A DNA stretch of 64,000 nucleotides from Dama dama (lineage: Eukaryota; Chordata; Mammalia; Artiodactyla; Cervidae), in assembly GCF_033118175.1 (NCBI RefSeq), contig NC_083696.1, positions 41,339,001-41,403,000 on the forward strand, read 5' to 3'. The notes below the pieces were generated by a model that had not been told where the DNA came from, did no database searches, and worked only from the letters and a program-made list of their open reading frames with translations. How positions within the stretch are numbered: position 1 is the first letter of the stretch; each line of letters starts with the position of its first letter. The translations under genes were made by a program, and so were the position numbers. Below, one piece after another: positions 43,114 through 56,400 of the stretch.

Positions 43114-44383
43114 AGCCCAGGTAAGCGCAGAGACGGACGCCAGACCCGCGCCTTCTGGGGACGCCCGTAGCCGGGCACCTCCGAACCGAGCCTGGGCCAC
43201 AAGCAGGGAGGGAGCTCTGCTTGCTCCTCTGGGCTGGGCCACACACCTCTGAAAGTTAGGATGCCCGATAGGGCTGGACCGTGTCGGAGCAGTGGCCCCA
43301 GAAAACCCAAGCGCCACATGTCACGGCTCGCCTGGGTTCCCTCGCCTCCTTCCTGGGGCTTACCCCAGTGGGCCATGCCGCCTTGCTGGGAGAGTGCAGC
43401 GGCTCCGGTGCCACCTGTCATCCTGGTCCTTTGCACGCACGTTCAATTTTCCCTCCTTTGCCTCTCTCTGGGGCCCAGCCTGCTTTCCCCGCCTCCTTCC
43501 CTCCCCCCGGCCAGGCTGCAGTTACCAGCGTCCACAGCGGCCTTCGCACTGCGGGCTAGACTGGGGTATCTAGACCCATCTGGTCTGAGGCCTCTAATCC
43601 CCCTCTCCCAGACTGACTCACTCCTTCCCTTGGGGGAGCAGCGGGGACCCCAGCCCCTAGCAGTTGTCCTGGAGCCAAGAAACTGTAAAGCACCGCTAAG
43701 GGGCTGCTTCTCTGTAGAGACACATTCCGGCCAGCAGCCCTGTTCTTCCCCGTGCCTCCAGCCTGCCCTGTCTGCAATGCCCACCCAAACAAGCCCAGGT
43801 CGGGCTGGGGGTGGCCTGGCAGCACCCCAGGAATCGCAGATGTAGCGCAGGAAGAGGCTTCCGAAACTGTGTGTCTCCCCACCCTGTTTGACACAAGGGC
43901 ACACGGAGGCCCAGAGGAGTGAACTGACTTGCCCGAGGTCACACAGCAGGCGACTGGACCAGGGCCAGGATCCAACCTCCTTGTCTCCCAGGGCAGCGCC
44001 TTGTACAGAGCTCATCTTTTGGGTTCTCACCCTCTGTCCTTCCCCATGGCTCATGACCGGTTCCAGGCTCAACGAGGCCAGGACCTGTCATTCTAGAAAT
44101 GGCAGTCTCTGACGAGGGGCTCTGGCCCAGGTGGGCTGTCACGTTCCAGGCCCTTGGGGGACAGGGGAACCTCCCCCCTACTGGGCATCCCACCCAGGCA
44201 GGTCCTTCGAGTCTCATGTGGGCAGGTAGCATGGAACCTAGCTGTAGGTTGGCACTTGCCTTACTGGTTTGGGATGCCTTGGTGCTGCCAGGGCGGTGCC
44301 AGGAACTAGGGTGTTTGAAGCATATTTCTAATCAGCTCATGCCTTCATGGTTCTGCTCCAGGGACCCCCTCTGGGAGAGCCCC

Positions 44384-44401
44384 ATGAGGGCAGGAGAGTG
44401 A
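44384..44401 (+). CDS. Five-residue uORF overlapping the HR start (TGATG)
   Basis: In exon 2, just after the acceptor, an ATG opens a five-codon frame whose TGA shares its last base with the A of the HR ATG. This is a stop/start overlap of the kind used for termination-reinitiation. Confidence 0.7.
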   Translation: MRAGE

Positions 44402-47400
44402 TGGAGGGTACGCCCAGCTTCCTGAAGGACAGCCCAGCCTGGGAGAAGACAGCCCCTGAGAACGGCATCACAGGACTGGAGCTAGACACCCCGCCACAAG
44501 ATGGCCTGCGCCCTGCGGCACTGTGCTTGGGAGAGCCCGCTCCCTTCTGGAGGGGTGTCCTGAGCACCCCAGGCTCCTGGCTGCCCCCTGGCTTCCCGCA
44601 GAGCCCCAAGGACACGCTCCCACTGGTGGAGGGTGAAGGTCCCCGGAACGGAGAGAGGAAGGCTGGCTGGCCAGGCAGCAAGGACGGGCTGCGCTGGAAG
44701 GAGGCGATGCTTACCCATCCGCTGGCATTCTGTGGGTCACCGTGCCCGCCTCGCTACAGCCCCCTGGTTCCTGAGCATAATGGTGGCCATCCCAAGAGTG
44801 ACCCTGTGGCCTTCCGGTCCTTGCACTGCCCCTTCCTTCTGGAGACCAAGATCCTGGAGCGAGCTCCTTTCTGGATGCCCGCCTGCTTGCCACCCTACCT
44901 AGTGTCCAGCCTGCCCCCAGAGCATCCATGTGACTGGCCCCTGGCCCCGCACCCTTGGGTGTACTCCGGGGGCCAGCCCAAAGTGCCCTCTGCCTTCAGC
45001 TTAGGCAGCAAGGTGAGTGTTGGAGCAGAAAGGGTACCTGGGGCTCAGGCCACACAAGGGGGCTCAGCAGGCCCCGGGGGCAGCACCGGCAGGGCCAAAC
45101 CACTCTGCCAATCCATTCTGATGAAGAGATGAGGTGGTACCCAGGTGGGGGAGGAGGCTCTCAGCTCAGACAGAGTCAGCCCCAAGCAATTCCTTTTCTG
45201 GGCATAGCCTTCTCATTAGGTGATGTTTACCCATCTGCTGGCATTCTGCCTGCCTCACTACAGCCCCCCGATCCCTGAGCATAAGGGTGGCCATCCCAAG
45301 AGCGACCCTGTGGCCTCTGGGCCATTTCAGGAATTGACTCACCCATTGTCCACCCAGAAGGAGACCCTGGGAACTGGGGCCTAGGAGGAGGGACAGACAA
45401 GGCCCTCTGGGATGTGCTGGTGGTCCTATGGCCTGTACCTATGGCACCTCTCCTCCAAGTGGCCTCCAGGGTCATCTTGGGGATGAGATGTAAAATATTT
45501 TGAATCCAGTATGGTACAGGGCATCACACCATCTGAATAGATCTTGGAGGCCCTTTGACTGTGCATGGCATTAACCCTTTAGTTGCTGGATTATGGGGAG
45601 ACCTGAGAAATCCTAGGGAAAGATCTGGGATGTCCAAGGCTATGAGGCTGTGGAGCAGGCATTTAGAGATCCAGTGCCTGTTGACCAGTATATTCTTCCA
45701 TATTTTCACAACTCTTAAAGCCACACAGTCACACACCTGTTCTTGTCCTTTTACACACTGGGAAGCAAAGTCAGCACTAGCTTAATCCCTTCTCCTCTCT
45801 TTAGGGCTTTTACCACAAGGATCCAAGCATACTCAGGCTGGCAAAGGACCCACTGGCAACTGTGGAACCTGGGTTGCTGGGCTCAGCCCCTGGTGGGCAT
45901 CTCCAGAGAACTGGGGAGGTGGAACGCCCTTCTCTCCACCAGAGGGATGGAGAGATAGGAGTTGGCAGGCATCCGAACCTTTGCCCCCTTCTCCTGGGAC
46001 ATCCAGACACTGTGCCCCGGGCCCCGTGGCCCACTTGTTCCCCAGGCCTGGTTCATACTCTTGGCAATGTCTGGGCTGTCCCCAGAGGTGGGAGCCTTGG
46101 GTACCAGCTGGGGTCATCAGCCACAACAAGGTGCCCGTCTCCTGGGCCTCCTTCCACCCAGGCAGGCTATGGCTCATCTCACCCACCAGCTAGAGATGAC
46201 CCTTGCGGGCAGTGCCCGGAGGACCTGGAGGGGGCCACCAGTGAGCCCAGTGAATCCAGTGAGGAAACCTACAAGACCCCTGGTCCCAGGGCCTGCCCGC
46301 CCAGCCATCACACGAAGCTGAAGAAGACATGGCTCACTCGACACTCTGAACAGTTCGGGTGCCCAGACAGCTGCCCTGCGGAGGAGGAGAGCCCGGCAGC
46401 CCAGCTGCGAGCCCTCAAGAGGTCAAGCAACCCAGAGGTCCAGGGAACAGCGAGCAGTCCAGCTGCCAAGCGCCCGACTGGTCCTTTCCCGGGCAGTGCG
46501 GGGCAGGGGGCCAGAGGCCAGCAGGAAGTGCTGGACTCATTATTTGGGAACAAGGCGGAGACAGAACAGCGTGATGGCCACAGAGGTAAGGGGACCGAGG
46601 TGGGGTGGAAGGGGGGGTTGCAGGGGGCCCCACTTGGGAGGGAGCCATAGGACAGGGCCTTCCAGGGAGGTGGGGTCCGTAGTCCTTTATCAGTGGGTTA
46701 CGCCCAGCTGCCCCATTGCCCGCCTCGATGGGATAGCTCGCTGGGAGTCCCTAGTATCTGTAGGCCAGAGCCTTCCAGCAAGTGGCTCCTATTTTCATGC
46801 GCCTCCTCCCAAGTCATGGCATACTAGTGAGAATATAATGACAGGGTTCAGAGCGTGGAGTCAAAGGACTGGGTCCTGACTTGACTGATTGGTGCTGTGT
46901 GACCTTGGGCTAGTTACTTCACCTCTCTGGACCTCAGTTTCTTCATCTTTAAAATGGGAATAAAGACAGCACCTACCTCATAAAGATTGCTGCAAAGATG
47001 AAACCATGTCATTCACATGAAGGGTACTGAGTAAGCACCCCATGAACAAGGCATCTCTGTGATTATCTGGGCCACAAACCCCATTGGAGGAATTTCCTCT
47101 CCTGAAGGACCCCTTGTCCTGCTCCAGGAACAAATGACAACTCTCTAGGCCAGTTGGATCATGGAGAGTCAGTTTGAACATTGCTGGTGTTAGGACTTGG
47201 GCATGTCTTGGACCCCTGTGTCACTCAGTGACGCCCTTCACAGAGGCGTCTGGCACTGCCGACCCAGCCTTGGTTCCTCGGGATCACCTCAGTTTCTTGG
47301 CCTCCTGGGAGCTGGGCCTGGATCCGGACTCTTTCGCCGGCCTTGCACCCCTGCACCCAGCACGGGTCTGTCTATGCCCTCCCAGGCCTCTGCCTAGGGC

Positions 47401-50400
47401 GGGAAGCGCTCAGCCCCTCCACGGCCTTCTTGGGTTACTGCACCTGTGGCCTCTGATGAAACTCTGCAGCCTTCTCACCTTCCAGCGCCCTCTGTCCACA
47501 TTGGGATTGCCTCTCATGCTGTCACACAGCCAGTAGCATCACTGAGCCTGCGGCAGAGCCATCCCAAATCTACACCGACTGCATCCAGAGCCCCAGCTGC
47601 CCTAGTATCGTAGAGCCCACCTCTTGGCTCATCAGTCCATGTCAGGGCTTGCTCTTTTGAAGTTTTTGGAGGCCTGCTTCCCTTGTTCCGAATAGGGGCA
47701 GGCTGGGTGCTAAGGCAGGGCCTGGGACTCACCAAAGCCCAGGAGGCCCGGATGCCTGACTTGCTGCATTGTCTCCCCAGGACCCCGGGACGATGGGGCC
47801 AGCATGCAGGCCCTGGGGCTTCAGGATACACCTTGCGTGGCTCCTGTGGCAGGCATCACTCAGTGCCAAGGCTGTGCCCAGGCAGCTGGCGAGACAGGAG
47901 GGCCGGCCCGCTCCTCCCAGCCAGTGTCCAGGTGAGCCTGTTGCCCCTGGCTGCCCCCAGCATCCTCCCAGTGGGGGCTCCCCGCTCACCTGCCTCCACC
48001 CTGTCTCCAGATTGCCGCTGGGAGGGGAGCAGCCACAGGAGGAAGACTCGGCAGCCAGCTCCGAGGAGGGAGGAGGGTCTGGCCCGGAGGCTGGGCTCAG
48101 CGTGGGCCTCGCCAAGCACCTGCTCAGCGCACTGGGGGACCGGCTGTGCCGCGTCCTGAGGAGGGAGCGGGAGGCCCTGGCCTTGGCACAGCAGGAAGGT
48201 GAGTGTGCCCATGGGGCATTCACCCTGCGAGGGCCTGATCCTGTGGTCAGTGCTTCCCCGCCGGTACTGCCTGCCTGTCCCGCCTACAGCTCAGCTCGGG
48301 AGCTCCTGCCTTGCTGTGCCCATATTTCCAGCTCAGGCTCTGAGTCAACTTGTATTCTGAAGTTTCTGGCCTGGGCGGGGGATGTTGGGAAGGTGTAAAA
48401 CCTGGTCTGGCCCAACCCTCCTAGAGCTTTGGGCTTGCTAGGGAAACAAGATTGAATGCCAAGTGTCCGTAAGAGCTCCGGGCTCCGGGAGGTGGTGGGG
48501 GAGCTCCCTGTGGCTTTGCACGGGACGGGGGTGGCCAGCTGTCAGGCCCTGGGAGGCTGGTAGGACTGGGGCCAAGGTTAGAGGTGAGCAGAGTGCAGGG
48601 TGTTCGGCTAGTGCTCTGGCTCCAGCCTCTCCCTCCCGTTTGTTGTTGTTCAGTCACCAAATCGAGTCTGACTCTTTGTGACCCCAGGGACTGCAGCACA
48701 CCAGGCTTCCCTGTCCTTCACCATCTCCCAGTTTGCTCAAACTCATGTCCATTGAGTCAGTGATGCCATCCAACCATCTCATCCTCTGTCGACCCTTCTC
48801 CTGCCCTCAATCTTTCCCAGCATCAGGGTCTTTTCCAGGCTCCCTTCCATGGGATCCTGGAAAACACGCACCCTCGGTTTTGTCACTTCCTGGATGAGGC
48901 CCACAGGTGGCTCCTTCTTTTTTAAATTTTGTATTGGGGTGCAGCCAAGTAACAATGTTGTGATAGTTTCGGGTGGACAGCAAAGGGACTCAGCCATACA
49001 CATACATGTGTCCACTCTCCCCCAAACCTCCCTCCCATCCAGGCAGTGGTGGCTCCCTCCTGTCCTAGAAAGTCCAGCCCCTTCCCCTCTCACAGCCAGC
49101 TCCTGTCCACCCTACCACTCCCTCCGCCTGGATTCCCAGCAGACCGCATCACTGTCTGCCCGGCTCACTCGAGCTTGTCTGCTCCCTCGGGCCTTGGCAC
49201 CCTCAGTTCCCTCTGTCTGGAATGCCCTTCTCCTCCCTCCCTACCTGGTGAATGAACACTTACTCATCACTCGGGGCCCGTTTGGGCAGCTGTCCCCACC
49301 CTCATCCTTCTGTCCCGCTCATAATCTAGCAGCCACCCCGTGATGCCATGATCACTGCCGTGTTTGTGGGCTCATGTCTTGCCTTGTGATGTGTGTGCTG
49401 GGAGGGCAAGCACCAGGTTCTGACCAGCTTTGAACTACCAGCACCCAGTCTGAGATTGGACAAGTGTGTGTCTAACGAGTAAATGAACGTCTGCTCACCA
49501 GCAACCTCCCACCTGCCAGCAAATGCTTAGTCTGAAACTCTGGGTGAGAGAGGGAGTAAGGTTTCCTCTTCTGAGATACAGAGGGGTCCCTGAGGAAATG
49601 GGCTTCCCAGGTAAAGAACCTACCTGCCAATGCAGGAGATGGAGTAGATGCAGGTTCCATCCCTGGGTTGGGAAGATCCCCTGGAGGAGGGCATGGCAAC
49701 CCACTCCAGTATCCTTGCCAGCCCACTCCAGAATCCCATGGACAGAGGAGCCTGGTGGGCTACAGTCCATGAGGTCGCAGAGTCAGACATGACTGAGTGA
49801 CTTAGCACGCACGCCCCTGAGAAGACCCCACTGCTCTGGAGGATGAGGGGATGAAGGGTTGTGTTAGGTGGATCTGGAAGCCCTGGGACAGGCGTTGGAG
49901 GGGCACACTGACTGAGCTGTCCTGGGTGGGTTGGTTGCAGATGGTGGTGCGGTGGAGGGGCTGTTGAGTAATCCAGGGTGACTGCAAGAGGCCTGTCTCC
50001 CTTTTGGGGTAGCCCCTCAGTGGAAACTGCCCCCGTCTATGCATCCCTCCGGCATGAGGTCCTCAAAGAGGCCACTGGCTTGCGGCCCCTCTGACCCTGT
50101 TCTCTCCTGTGGTTAGCAGGCCAGGCACCAGTGGGGACCGAGGACGACCCGGGCCTTCCACGCTGCTGCAGTCACTGCCACCACGGACTGTTCAATACCT
50201 ACTGGCGATGCCCTCACTGCAGCCACCGGCTGTGTGTGGCCTGTGGTCGCATGGCAGGTGCTGGGAAGGCCAGGGAGAAAGCAGGTAGGAGAGGAGCTAG
50301 GGGGCTCAGAAGGGCTGCTTTAGAGTTCATGGTCAGGGACTTCCCTGGTGGTCCAGTGGTTAAGACTGTGCGTCCACTACAGGGAGCATGGTTTCGATCC

Positions 50401-53400
50401 CCAGTGAGGGAACTAAGATCCTACGTGCCTCAAGGCATGGGCCAAAAAAAAAAAAAGTTCAAGGCCATTTCTTGGCTGAGTCTCCCCAAGACAGTCTCCC
50501 TCCGCAGACTGCTCAATGCCCCTCGGATCAGACAGTTTCCTCTCCAGATCAGAAGGCCATGCCTGTGTTCTAGCCCACCCTTGAAAGAAATCACATGCCT
50601 ACTCTCTGCCCCTCACTTTGCTCAGCTTGTACCTTTTTAAACCTTACAACACTGGGAGGTGGGTATTATTGCCTCCATTTTCCAGATAGTAAGAGAAACT
50701 CACGTTAAGTGACTTGCCCAAGGTCACACAACAAGTAAGTGTTAGGTCCAGGATTTAAAGTCAGGTCTTCTGATTCCAAGTCCTGCTGTCTTCGTGGTTC
50801 TCAGCTTTCTCTCCCTTGGCTCAACTCAGCCACCTCAACTCTTGAAGTTTCCCAGTGTTCCAACAGACATGGCCAAAAAGAGTTCCAGGGTCAGAAACCA
50901 TTTGGAACACCATATTCTACGTGATCATCTTGCAATGCACTCAGCATATTAAAGGCTCTGTGTTCTGCAAGCAGAATCTTATGTCACTCTGGAACCCAAG
51001 TTTCCCAGGAGGCCCGTGTTTTATAGGTTGTGAAGGTCCCCGATTGAAATATCACGCCCTTGCCCTTCTTCCCTGACCTTAACCTGGGGTTACCTTGATT
51101 TCCTGACCCACAGCTTCTGCCTTCCCACCCCAACAGGCTCTCAGGGACAGTCCACAGAGAAGTGTGGCCAGGAGATCGGGCACGGCGCCAGTTCCCTGAT
51201 GCTCACCCAGTTTGTCTCCAGTCGGGGTGAGCCTCCTTGGAGGGGCAGGGGGGACAGAGGGCGGGTCCAGGGGGAGACCAGCTTCCTGTGTGGATGTCCC
51301 TCGGCCCTATCCCATGTCCTCCTGGCGAGTGAGGCCAAGCAGTGTGGGAGTGGCCCCCTGTCTGCCGTCACTGGCAAATTCCATCTCCCCTCTACCCCTT
51401 ACAGCTTTGGCAGAATTAAGCACTGCAATGCACCAGGTCTGGGTAAAGTTTGACATCCGAGGGCACTGCCCCTGCCAAGCTGATGCCCGAGTGTGGACCG
51501 CTGGGGATGGGGGCCTGCAGGTAAGAAAGCAGGGCGCTAGCCTGCAGGGCCCAGGATAAGGCAGCGTGTCTTCAAATCCCTGACCTCGGCAGGGTATGGT
51601 CCTTTACTTCGGTGGGAATGAAGAGGGACGTGGAAGCCGGGTGAAGTCGGGACACTTCTCTTCTTACCCTGGGGACCAGGATGCCTGGAGTGAGCTCGAG
51701 CATCTGCCCCCGCCCAGGCCCCATAAGTCCTCACTCTCTGCCTGCCCGGAGCTCCCGCCTTCTTTGTGCGTGTTCTTGCTATAACTTTTGAGTTTCTTCT
51801 TTCTGCTCCTGGGAGTGCGCCCCTGCAGGCAGAGTGTCCGCCCAGCTTCTCAATATGCGCATGCGTATTCACTTGTTTCAGTCGTGTCTGACTCTTTGCG
51901 ACTCCGTGGACTGTAGCCCGCCAGGCTCCTCTGTCCATGGGATTCTCCAGGCAAGATTACTGGAGTGGGTTGCCACCCTCCTCCAGGGGATCTTCCCGAC
52001 CCAGGGATCGAACCCACATCTCTTATGTCTCCTGCATTGACAGATGGGTTTTTTTTTTTTACCACTAGCGCCACCTGGGAAGTCCTCTTCTTAGTATTCC
52101 CCACGCCTAATACAGAGCAGGTGCTCAATACGCATTTCACAGTTGTTGTTTTTTATGAAGTTCATGTACTTACTATAAAAGTCATATATTCAATAAATAG
52201 TTTAGAGAATGGTTTTTGTGTGTCAGATACTGTATACATTCCAGTTGTGGAAAATGTGGAAAATATAGATAAGAAAACAGCAACAGCTTATAATGTCACC
52301 ATTGTCGTTTTGACATATTTCTTTACAATCATTTGCCTCCATGTTTATTCCAGCCTCTTTTACAAAGACTTTAGATCCGGCTGCATGCATGAGTCCATGG
52401 GCAACTTTTCTCCACCTAACGCTCTATCATGTGACATTTTGCTCCTTGTAAACACCATTTTAGGACTTACAGGGGTCCACTGTGAATACTTGGGGGTTGA
52501 ATTGGATTGAGTTGCATTTGCTGTTTTTACATCTCTGATTGGATTGGGGTGGGGGGGGTGGTGACTTGGTTTAACAGAAGGAGCCGATGGAGAAAACTCC
52601 CCCAACTCCACAACCTTCCTGCAACGGGGATACCAACAGGACCAAGGACATTAAAGAGGGTGAGCAGTCCCCTGCCCCTCACTCAGACTGTGTGGGGGAA
52701 GCTGAGTCAGGTTGGAATCCCCAGGAGAGACTGGAATTGCTTTAGCCATCCCCACCCCCATCACCATTTGTCTCCTCAAGTCATCCTAAAGAAAGTGTGC
52801 TCTGTGTGTGTGTGTGTGTGACGTCACTTCAGTCGTGTCTGACTCTTTGAGACCCCATGGACTGTAGCCCACCAGGCTCCTCTGTCCATGGGCTTCTCCA
52901 GGCAAGAATACTGGAGTGGGTTGCCATGCCCTCCTCCATCTAAAGAAAATCAATCTCAGTAAAATCTAGGATAAGACTTCTAGCTCTTCTCCGCCCAGAC
53001 CCCTGATCTGAGTCCCTCGTCTGGAGAGGTCCTAGAGACCCTGCAGGAAAGCTGGTGGGAGGCGAGTGCATCTAGGGCAGGGTTGAGATGGGCAAGGCCA
53101 GCGAAGGCTGAGCAGGCAATGGAACCTCAACAGAAAGGTGAAGCCCCGCACCCCTCTCCTTCACAGAGACCCCAGACTCCACAGAGACCCCGGCAGAAGA
53201 CCGTGCCAGCCGAGGGCCCCTGCCTTGTCCCTCTCTGTGTGAACTGCTGGCTTCCACCGCTGTCAAACTCTGCCTGGGGCATGAACGGATACACATGGCC
53301 TTTGCCCCTGTCACTCCGGCCCTGCCCAGCGTGAGCAAGGGCATGAAGGGAGGGCTCGAGGCCCGGGGCCCAAGCTGGGCTGGCCTCCCCGGTAGGCTCA

Positions 53401-56400
53401 GGTGGGTCCTGAGTACTCCCTCCCCTCCGTCCCTCCCTCCCCGCAGGACGACCGCATCACCAACATCCTGGACAGCATCATCGCGCAGGTCGTGGAGCGG
53501 AAGATCCAGGAGAAAGCCTTGGGGCCAGGTCTGCGGGCCGGGCCGGGGCTGCGGGCCGGGCCGGGCCTGCGCAAGGGCCTGGGCCTGCCCCTCTCCCCCG
53601 TTCGGCCCCGGCTGCCTCCCCCTGGAGCTCTGCTGTGGCTACAGGAGCCCAGGCCTCAGCGAGGCTTCCACCTCTTCCAGGAGCACTGGAGGCAGGGCCA
53701 GGTGAGGCTCCCAGCCCTCACGGCCTTGCCTGAGAGGCCTGAGAGAGGTTGCCTGGGCCCCCCTGCCTCTGCTCTTTGGCCCTGCGATCCTCAGTGCTCT
53801 GTGCTTGCCTTGAGGGGTTACCCTAGTCTTGGGGGCTGTGATGGGGTCCCTGGTGTCTGGGTTGAGTCTGTTGGGCATGACCACCCCCTTCCAATACACA
53901 CAGGCCTTTGATCTTGAGGCCAAGGCAGACCTGGTTAGTCACTCAGAGGGAACAAGGCTGGTCCCCATGCTGTTGTGGTGCCCGACAACACACTACAGTC
54001 TGGCCCCATCGGGTACCCCCTCCATTCTCCCTGTGCTCCCCTTTCTTTCCCCACTGCAGCCTGTGCTGGTGTCAGGAATTCAGAGGACACTTCAGGGCCA
54101 CCTGTGGGGGTCAGAAGCTCTCGGGGCACTCGGAGGCCAGGTGCAGGCGCTGACCCCCCTTGGGCCTCCCCAGCCCACCAGCCTGGGCAGCGCGACATTC
54201 TGGGAGGGATTCTCCCGGCCTGAGAGTGAGTATCCCAGACAGGGAGGAGGAGGCGGGAGCCTGAGCCTGGGGCATGGCAGTGGGCAAGGCTGAGGAGTCT
54301 CAGAGTGGACCTGGTGGCAGCTAGAAGCAGAGCCCCCTGCAGAAACTAGACTGTTGCCACCACAGGGGCAGGGCCCTCTGGGCCAATGAGGTTTCTCCCT
54401 GGGCCAATATCTGTTCTGTCTCTCCACTAGGTCGCCCGAAGTCAGATGAGAGCTTGGTGTTCCTGCTGCACAGAGGTCTGGGGGACGAGGACACCAGCAG
54501 GTATGTGGTGCCAAGGGCTGCCCGGGCCTCCCCACATCTCCTGTTTGGCCTTGGGATCCTCAGTGCTCTGTGCTTGCCTTGCGGGGGTTACCCTAGTCTC
54601 AGGGGCTGTGATGGGGTCCCTGGTGCCTGAGTTGAGTCTGTTGGGCATGACATTATCCAACCCCCCCCCCCCCACGCCCCGCACACACACACACAGGGTG
54701 GAGAACCTGGCTGCCAGCCTGCCACTCCCAGAGTACTGTGCCCGCCACGGGAAACTCAACCTGGCCTCCTACCTCCCTCCGGGCCCTGTCCTGCGTCCAC
54801 TGGAGCCCCAGCTGTGGGCAGCCTATGGTGAGTGTCCACTCCACTCCCGCCCAGTCCCTACCCCTCTCCCTATCATCCCCAAGAACCCGTGAGTCTGTGC
54901 CAAGGTCCTGGGGCCCATTCCCAACTAGCCTTTCTCCACCTCCGTACAGGTGTGAGCCCACACCGTGGGCACCTGGGGACCAAGAACCTCTGTGTGGAGG
55001 TGACCGACCTGGTCAGCGTCCTGGTACGTGCTGAAGCCCCCCTGCCCGCCTGGCGCCGGACACAGAAAGGTGCGTCCTCAGCTGGAAGCACGGGTGGGCA
55101 CGAGCTTCTGAGGCCAAGTGGTGTCCCTGCTGGCCCTGGCGTCCCCCTGAGCCGTCTTTCTTTCCCAGATTTCCTCTCAGGCCTGGATGGGGAGGGGCTG
55201 TGGTCCCCGGGCAGCCAGGTCAGCACCGTGTGGCATGTGTTCCGGGCACAGGACGCCCAGCGCATCCGCCGTTTCCTCCAGATGGTGAGGAGGGAGCTGG
55301 GGAACCCTCCCCTTCCCCTCCCAGCCCCAGGAGCTCTCCCTCTGTGTATGTACCCCGTGTGCTCGCTCCCTCGCCTCAGGTGAGCTGGACTCGACAGGCG
55401 CAGAGAAGGCAGACTGGGCCCTTAGGAGAGGTGTGTGGTGGGGTGCACAGAAAGTGGGGGGTTGAGGCCGGACCTAGTGGTGAAATGAGGCAAGAGCGGC
55501 CACAGGCTGGGCCCTGGGTCTGTCATCTTTGTTAATTGTCACAGACACCGCATTCAGTAGGGCTTCCCTGGTGGCTCAGGATGGTAAGGAGTTTGTGTGC
55601 AATGCAGGAAACTCAGGGTTCAATCCCTGGGTCAGGAAGATCCCCTGGAGAAGGGAATGGCAACCCACTCCAGTATTCTTGCCTGGAGAATTACCTGGAC
55701 AGCGGAACCTGGTGGGCTGCAGTCCATGGGGTCACAGAGGCAGCCAGGACTGAACGACTGACCCACACACACACCCCATCCGGGAGGTGCTTTCCCATTG
55801 TGCAGATGGGAGCACTGAGGCTGGGACCCACGCTCATGGCTGTTCCCAGCTTAGGTTACTACACTGTGCTTCTCCTGGGGGCAGCCAGCCAAGGGGAGCA
55901 GAAGCTCATCTTGAGAACCCTTCCCACTGCTCCCCTCCCTGGCATCCGCACTTTATGAGGAGGTGCCCTCTGGGGTGCTAGCAAGGAGCAGCTGAGGGGG
56001 CAGCCATCGTAGGCAGAGGGACAGATGTGACCTAGAGAAGGGGCAGGGAAGGAGAAGAGGAGAGGCTGAGCAGGAGGCGGCAGAGGCCCTGTGGTTCCAA
56101 AGTCCAGCGGAGCCCTGACTGTCCTAGGGAAGGGATGCCCACCAAGGGTCACCCTGCTCAGGCACACGTGCACACAGACATGCAAGCGTCAGCCCAGCTG
56201 TCCACCCGCCCTGCCGCCCCCCCCCCCCCCCCCCCCATCCATGGGCTGAAACACACAGCGGGGAGCAGACCACAGTAGGCCTTCACACACACGGCCTTGT
56301 CTGGGCTGGGTGTGGCCAGGTGTGGGCAGTCCTGCATGGCCAAAGCCGATGATTCAGGGGGAGGGTCTGAGGGGCACAGCCTCACTGAGAGGCCTGGGAA

